Shown here: positions 5,070 to 5,961 of the stretch, one piece after another
Position numbering within the stretch: position 1 is the first letter of the stretch
Layout: every line of letters begins with the position of its first letter
NCBI GenBank assembly: GCA_002397345.1
Contig: DHAH01000122.1
Span: 1-5,961, forward strand
From: Clostridiales bacterium UBA4959
Lineage (GTDB): Bacteria > Bacillota > Clostridia > Oscillospirales > CAG-272
Direction of reading: 5' to 3'
Length of the DNA: 5,961 nucleotides
Notes under the pieces: generated by a model
What the model was told of the DNA's origin: nothing
Databases searched by the model: none
The model's input: only the letters and a program-made list of their open reading frames with translations
Translations under genes and position numbers: made by a program

Positions 5070-5252
5070 GCCATTTTCGGCTGACGATTTATTTTCTCTA
5101 TCTTTACGCATTTTTTCTATGCGCTGCCATCCTGCTGATGCATTTTCTTTTGTTCGTTTTATTAATTCCGGGCTGGATAATTTTTTTGTTTGTTCATAAT
5201 TTTTATACCGTATTTCGTGTATATCCTCAATTGTTAAATTATTCTTCGTCAT
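5058..5252 (-). CDS. Small antitoxin-like protein of the PIN module
   Basis: This charged protein of 64 residues from the chosen start is the likely antitoxin for the overlapping PIN-domain toxin. It has no membrane segment and no clear DNA-binding fold that I can name. Features are TIEDIHEIRYKNYEQTKKL, an acidic-basic helix, then a predicted helix with SSPELIKRTKENA and a lysine/arginine-rich tail. Small proteins with this pattern often sit beside PIN toxins. The ATG at 5250-5252 is chosen because GGAGGTGA lies 5 nt upstream; a GTG at 5259-5261 falls inside that site. It overlaps the toxin gene by 14 nt and comes second, the reverse of the usual order. The last two codons and the stop (GCA AAA TAA) lie in a dispersed repeat, so the original C-terminus may have been replaced. 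Confidence 0.75.
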   Translation of the reverse strand: MTKNNLTIEDIHEIRYKNYEQTKKLSSPELIKRTKENASAGWQRIEKMRKDRENKSSAENGCAK

Positions 5253-5727
5253 TGTCGTCACCTCCCAATAACATAGACGGAGATATTATTTTAACTTCTT
5301 TATAGCCAAATAACATATTTACCGCTTGTACACTGTTAATTGTTTTCACATTAACAAAATGTTTGAAATTCCAACTTACTATATAATCTGCATCCATAAT
5401 TGTTGCAAGGCTTATGTGGCGGCAATCGTCGCGGCTTTTTTCTTTCAAAACACCATATCGAATATATTTTTCCGCAAGATCAATAGATTCTATTGTTTCA
5501 ATGGCGTTTAAACTTTCAATTTGAGATAAATATTTATATAGACCGCTCTTTTTCGGTTCATCACATTTATTTATTTCTTCAATGGCAATGTCAGAAATCA
5601 ACGCATCATATTGACCTTGTATTATTTTATCCCACAGCGTCAACGTTTCGTTCATTTTATCTGGCGTATCGGGCGCGTCTAAATGACTTATTACCGATGT
5701 GTCAAGATATAATTTCAATTTCCGCAT
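5239..5727 (-). CDS. PIN-domain ribonuclease, VapC-like toxin
   Basis: This is a 162-residue PIN-domain protein, probably a metal-dependent ribonuclease toxin. The N-terminal LYLDTSVISHL (6-16) carries the first active-site aspartate (Asp9). IAIEEINKC (48-55) supplies the glutamate, SRDDCRHISLATI (98-110) the central acidic pair, and DADYIVSWNFKHFVN (112-126) the last acidic strand with the WNFKH motif of this PIN subgroup. The C-terminal part VQAVNMLFGYKEVKIISPSM matches the usual end of such proteins, so the gene is full length. The natural RNA target is unknown. The ATG has a GGGGTGG-type ribosome binding site and lies below a consensus promoter. It precedes and overlaps its antitoxin. Its AT-rich composition contrasts with the ABC operon and fits a transferred cassette. 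Confidence 0.88.
   Translation of the reverse strand: MRKLKLYLDTSVISHLDAPDTPDKMNETLTLWDKIIQGQYDALISDIAIEEINKCDEPKKSGLYKYLSQIESLNAIETIESIDLAEKYIRYGVLKEKSRDDCRHISLATIMDADYIVSWNFKHFVNVKTINSVQAVNMLFGYKEVKIISPSMLLGGDDNDEE
5258..5265 (-). promoter_or_regulatory. Strong ribosome binding site deciding the antitoxin start
   Basis: GGAGGTGA on the minus strand, 5 nt before the ATG at 5252-5250, lies inside the 3' end of the PIN toxin gene. Its near-consensus strength compared with the toxin's own site would favour antitoxin synthesis although the antitoxin is the second gene. Confidence 0.7.
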
Positions 5728-5751
5728 TCATTCACCACCCCTTATAATATT

Positions 5752-5780
5752 ATTATATCATGTTTCCCTGTATTATGCAA
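5752..5780 (-). promoter_or_regulatory. Promoter of the PIN toxin-antitoxin module
   Basis: On the minus strand TTGCAT (5780-5775), a 17-nt spacer and perfect TATAAT (5757-5752) precede the toxin start by about 25 nt. The 10-bp palindrome ATAATATTAT (5744-5753) overlaps the -10 box and could be a repressor site for autoregulation (inference). Confidence 0.75.
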
Positions 5781-5802
5781 TGTATATGCCATACATAAGT
5801 GC

Positions 5803-5836
5803 GCGGCGGAGACCCCCGCCCTACAGTTATTTTGCG
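5803..5836. repeat. Further copy of the GC-rich dispersed repeat
   Basis: GCGGCGGAGACCCCCGCC continues into CTACAGTTATTTTGCG. The part 5813-5836 matches 5044-5067 at 23 of 24 positions in the same orientation, so the two copies bracket the PIN module. The left half matches the reverse complement of the unit at 4991-5012. Confidence 0.8.
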
Positions 5837-5842
5837 TATCAA

Positions 5843-5959
5843 TTAACGTTTTTTCATTTTATTACGGATTTTTTCTTTTCGATACCATATTCCCAGCCTA
5901 TCCGGCCGGTTTTCGCCCCCTCCCAGTATGGGACAAAGAGGGGACGACTTCCGGCTTTT
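5843..5959 (-). other. Open frame at the right edge, doubtful partial gene
   Basis: On the minus strand a frame is open from the window edge to a TAA at 5845-5843, giving 38 residues that end in GIWYRKEKIRNKMKKR. It could be the C-terminus of a gene beyond the window. Against this, the first half (Pro-, Gly- and Cys-rich) is encoded by a highly folded stretch that looks like a repeat, and I do not recognise any domain. It is only a possibility. Confidence 0.2.
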
Positions 5960-5961
5960 TT
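5905..5961 (+). other. Structured GC-rich stretch ending in a T tract
   Basis: GCCGG (5905-5909) pairs with CCGGC (5951-5955), enclosing CCCCTC (5917-5922) with GAGGGG (5938-5943), or alternatively TCCCA with TGGGA (5921-5925 and 5929-5933). Six T residues follow to the window end. It resembles a bulged terminator or the end of another dispersed repeat; with no plus-strand gene upstream its role is unclear. Confidence 0.35.

Noticed and set aside
4940..5305. Plus-strand open frame over the repeats and antitoxin gene
   Set aside because: The first part is translated repeat sequence and the rest is opposite the antitoxin gene; no motif supports it.

Overview
The window looks like a piece of a Firmicutes (Clostridia-like) chromosome. 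The signs are AGGAGG-type ribosome binding sites, several TTG starts, textbook TTGnnn-N17-TAtnAT promoters, rho-independent terminators and dispersed GGCGGGGGC/GCCCCCGCC palindromic repeats. This assignment is inference; no marker gene is present. The membrane-protein genes are clearly GC-rich, while two small toxin-antitoxin (TA) modules are AT-rich, so the window is a mosaic.

Layout, left to right. (1) 16-1289, minus strand: a two-gene operon of an MntP manganese exporter followed, with a TAATG stop/start overlap, by a TVP38/TMEM64 (VTT/DedA-like) membrane protein; a consensus promoter lies at 1326-1354. (2) 1465-2233, minus strand: an AT-rich module of a VbhA-type antitoxin and an overlapping Fic-domain AMP-transferase toxin, with its own promoter and terminator and a 14-bp perfect inverted repeat around it. 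(3) 2430-4914, plus strand: a complete three-gene ABC-2 exporter of the COG4586/COG4587/COG3694 type (ATPase, then two six-helix permeases), divergent from the Fic module. (4) 4915-5069: palindromic repeats between convergent genes. (5) 5058-5727, minus strand: a second AT-rich TA module, PIN-domain toxin first and small antitoxin second. (6) 5728-5961: its promoter, another repeat copy and a structured right edge.

How the genes work together: the exporter is a self-contained ATPase plus heterodimeric permease pair, substrate unknown. MntP and the VTT protein share a transcript but have no obvious joint pathway. The two TA modules are separate cassettes beside the exporter, with no sign that they share its function.

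The strongest oddity is inside the exporter operon. An 11-bp direct repeat (3222-3232 and 3302-3312) brackets a 69-bp insert made of GTACGGGG units and a perfect 11-bp terminator hairpin. This looks like a small mobile repeat that landed between the ATPase and permease genes, put a terminator inside the operon and supplied the permease ATG. A second oddity is that almost identical 24-bp repeats (5044-5067 and 5813-5836) bracket the PIN module, and one of them provides the antitoxin's last codons and stop. I see no RNA gene, CRISPR array or large transposon, and no clearly new multi-gene system.
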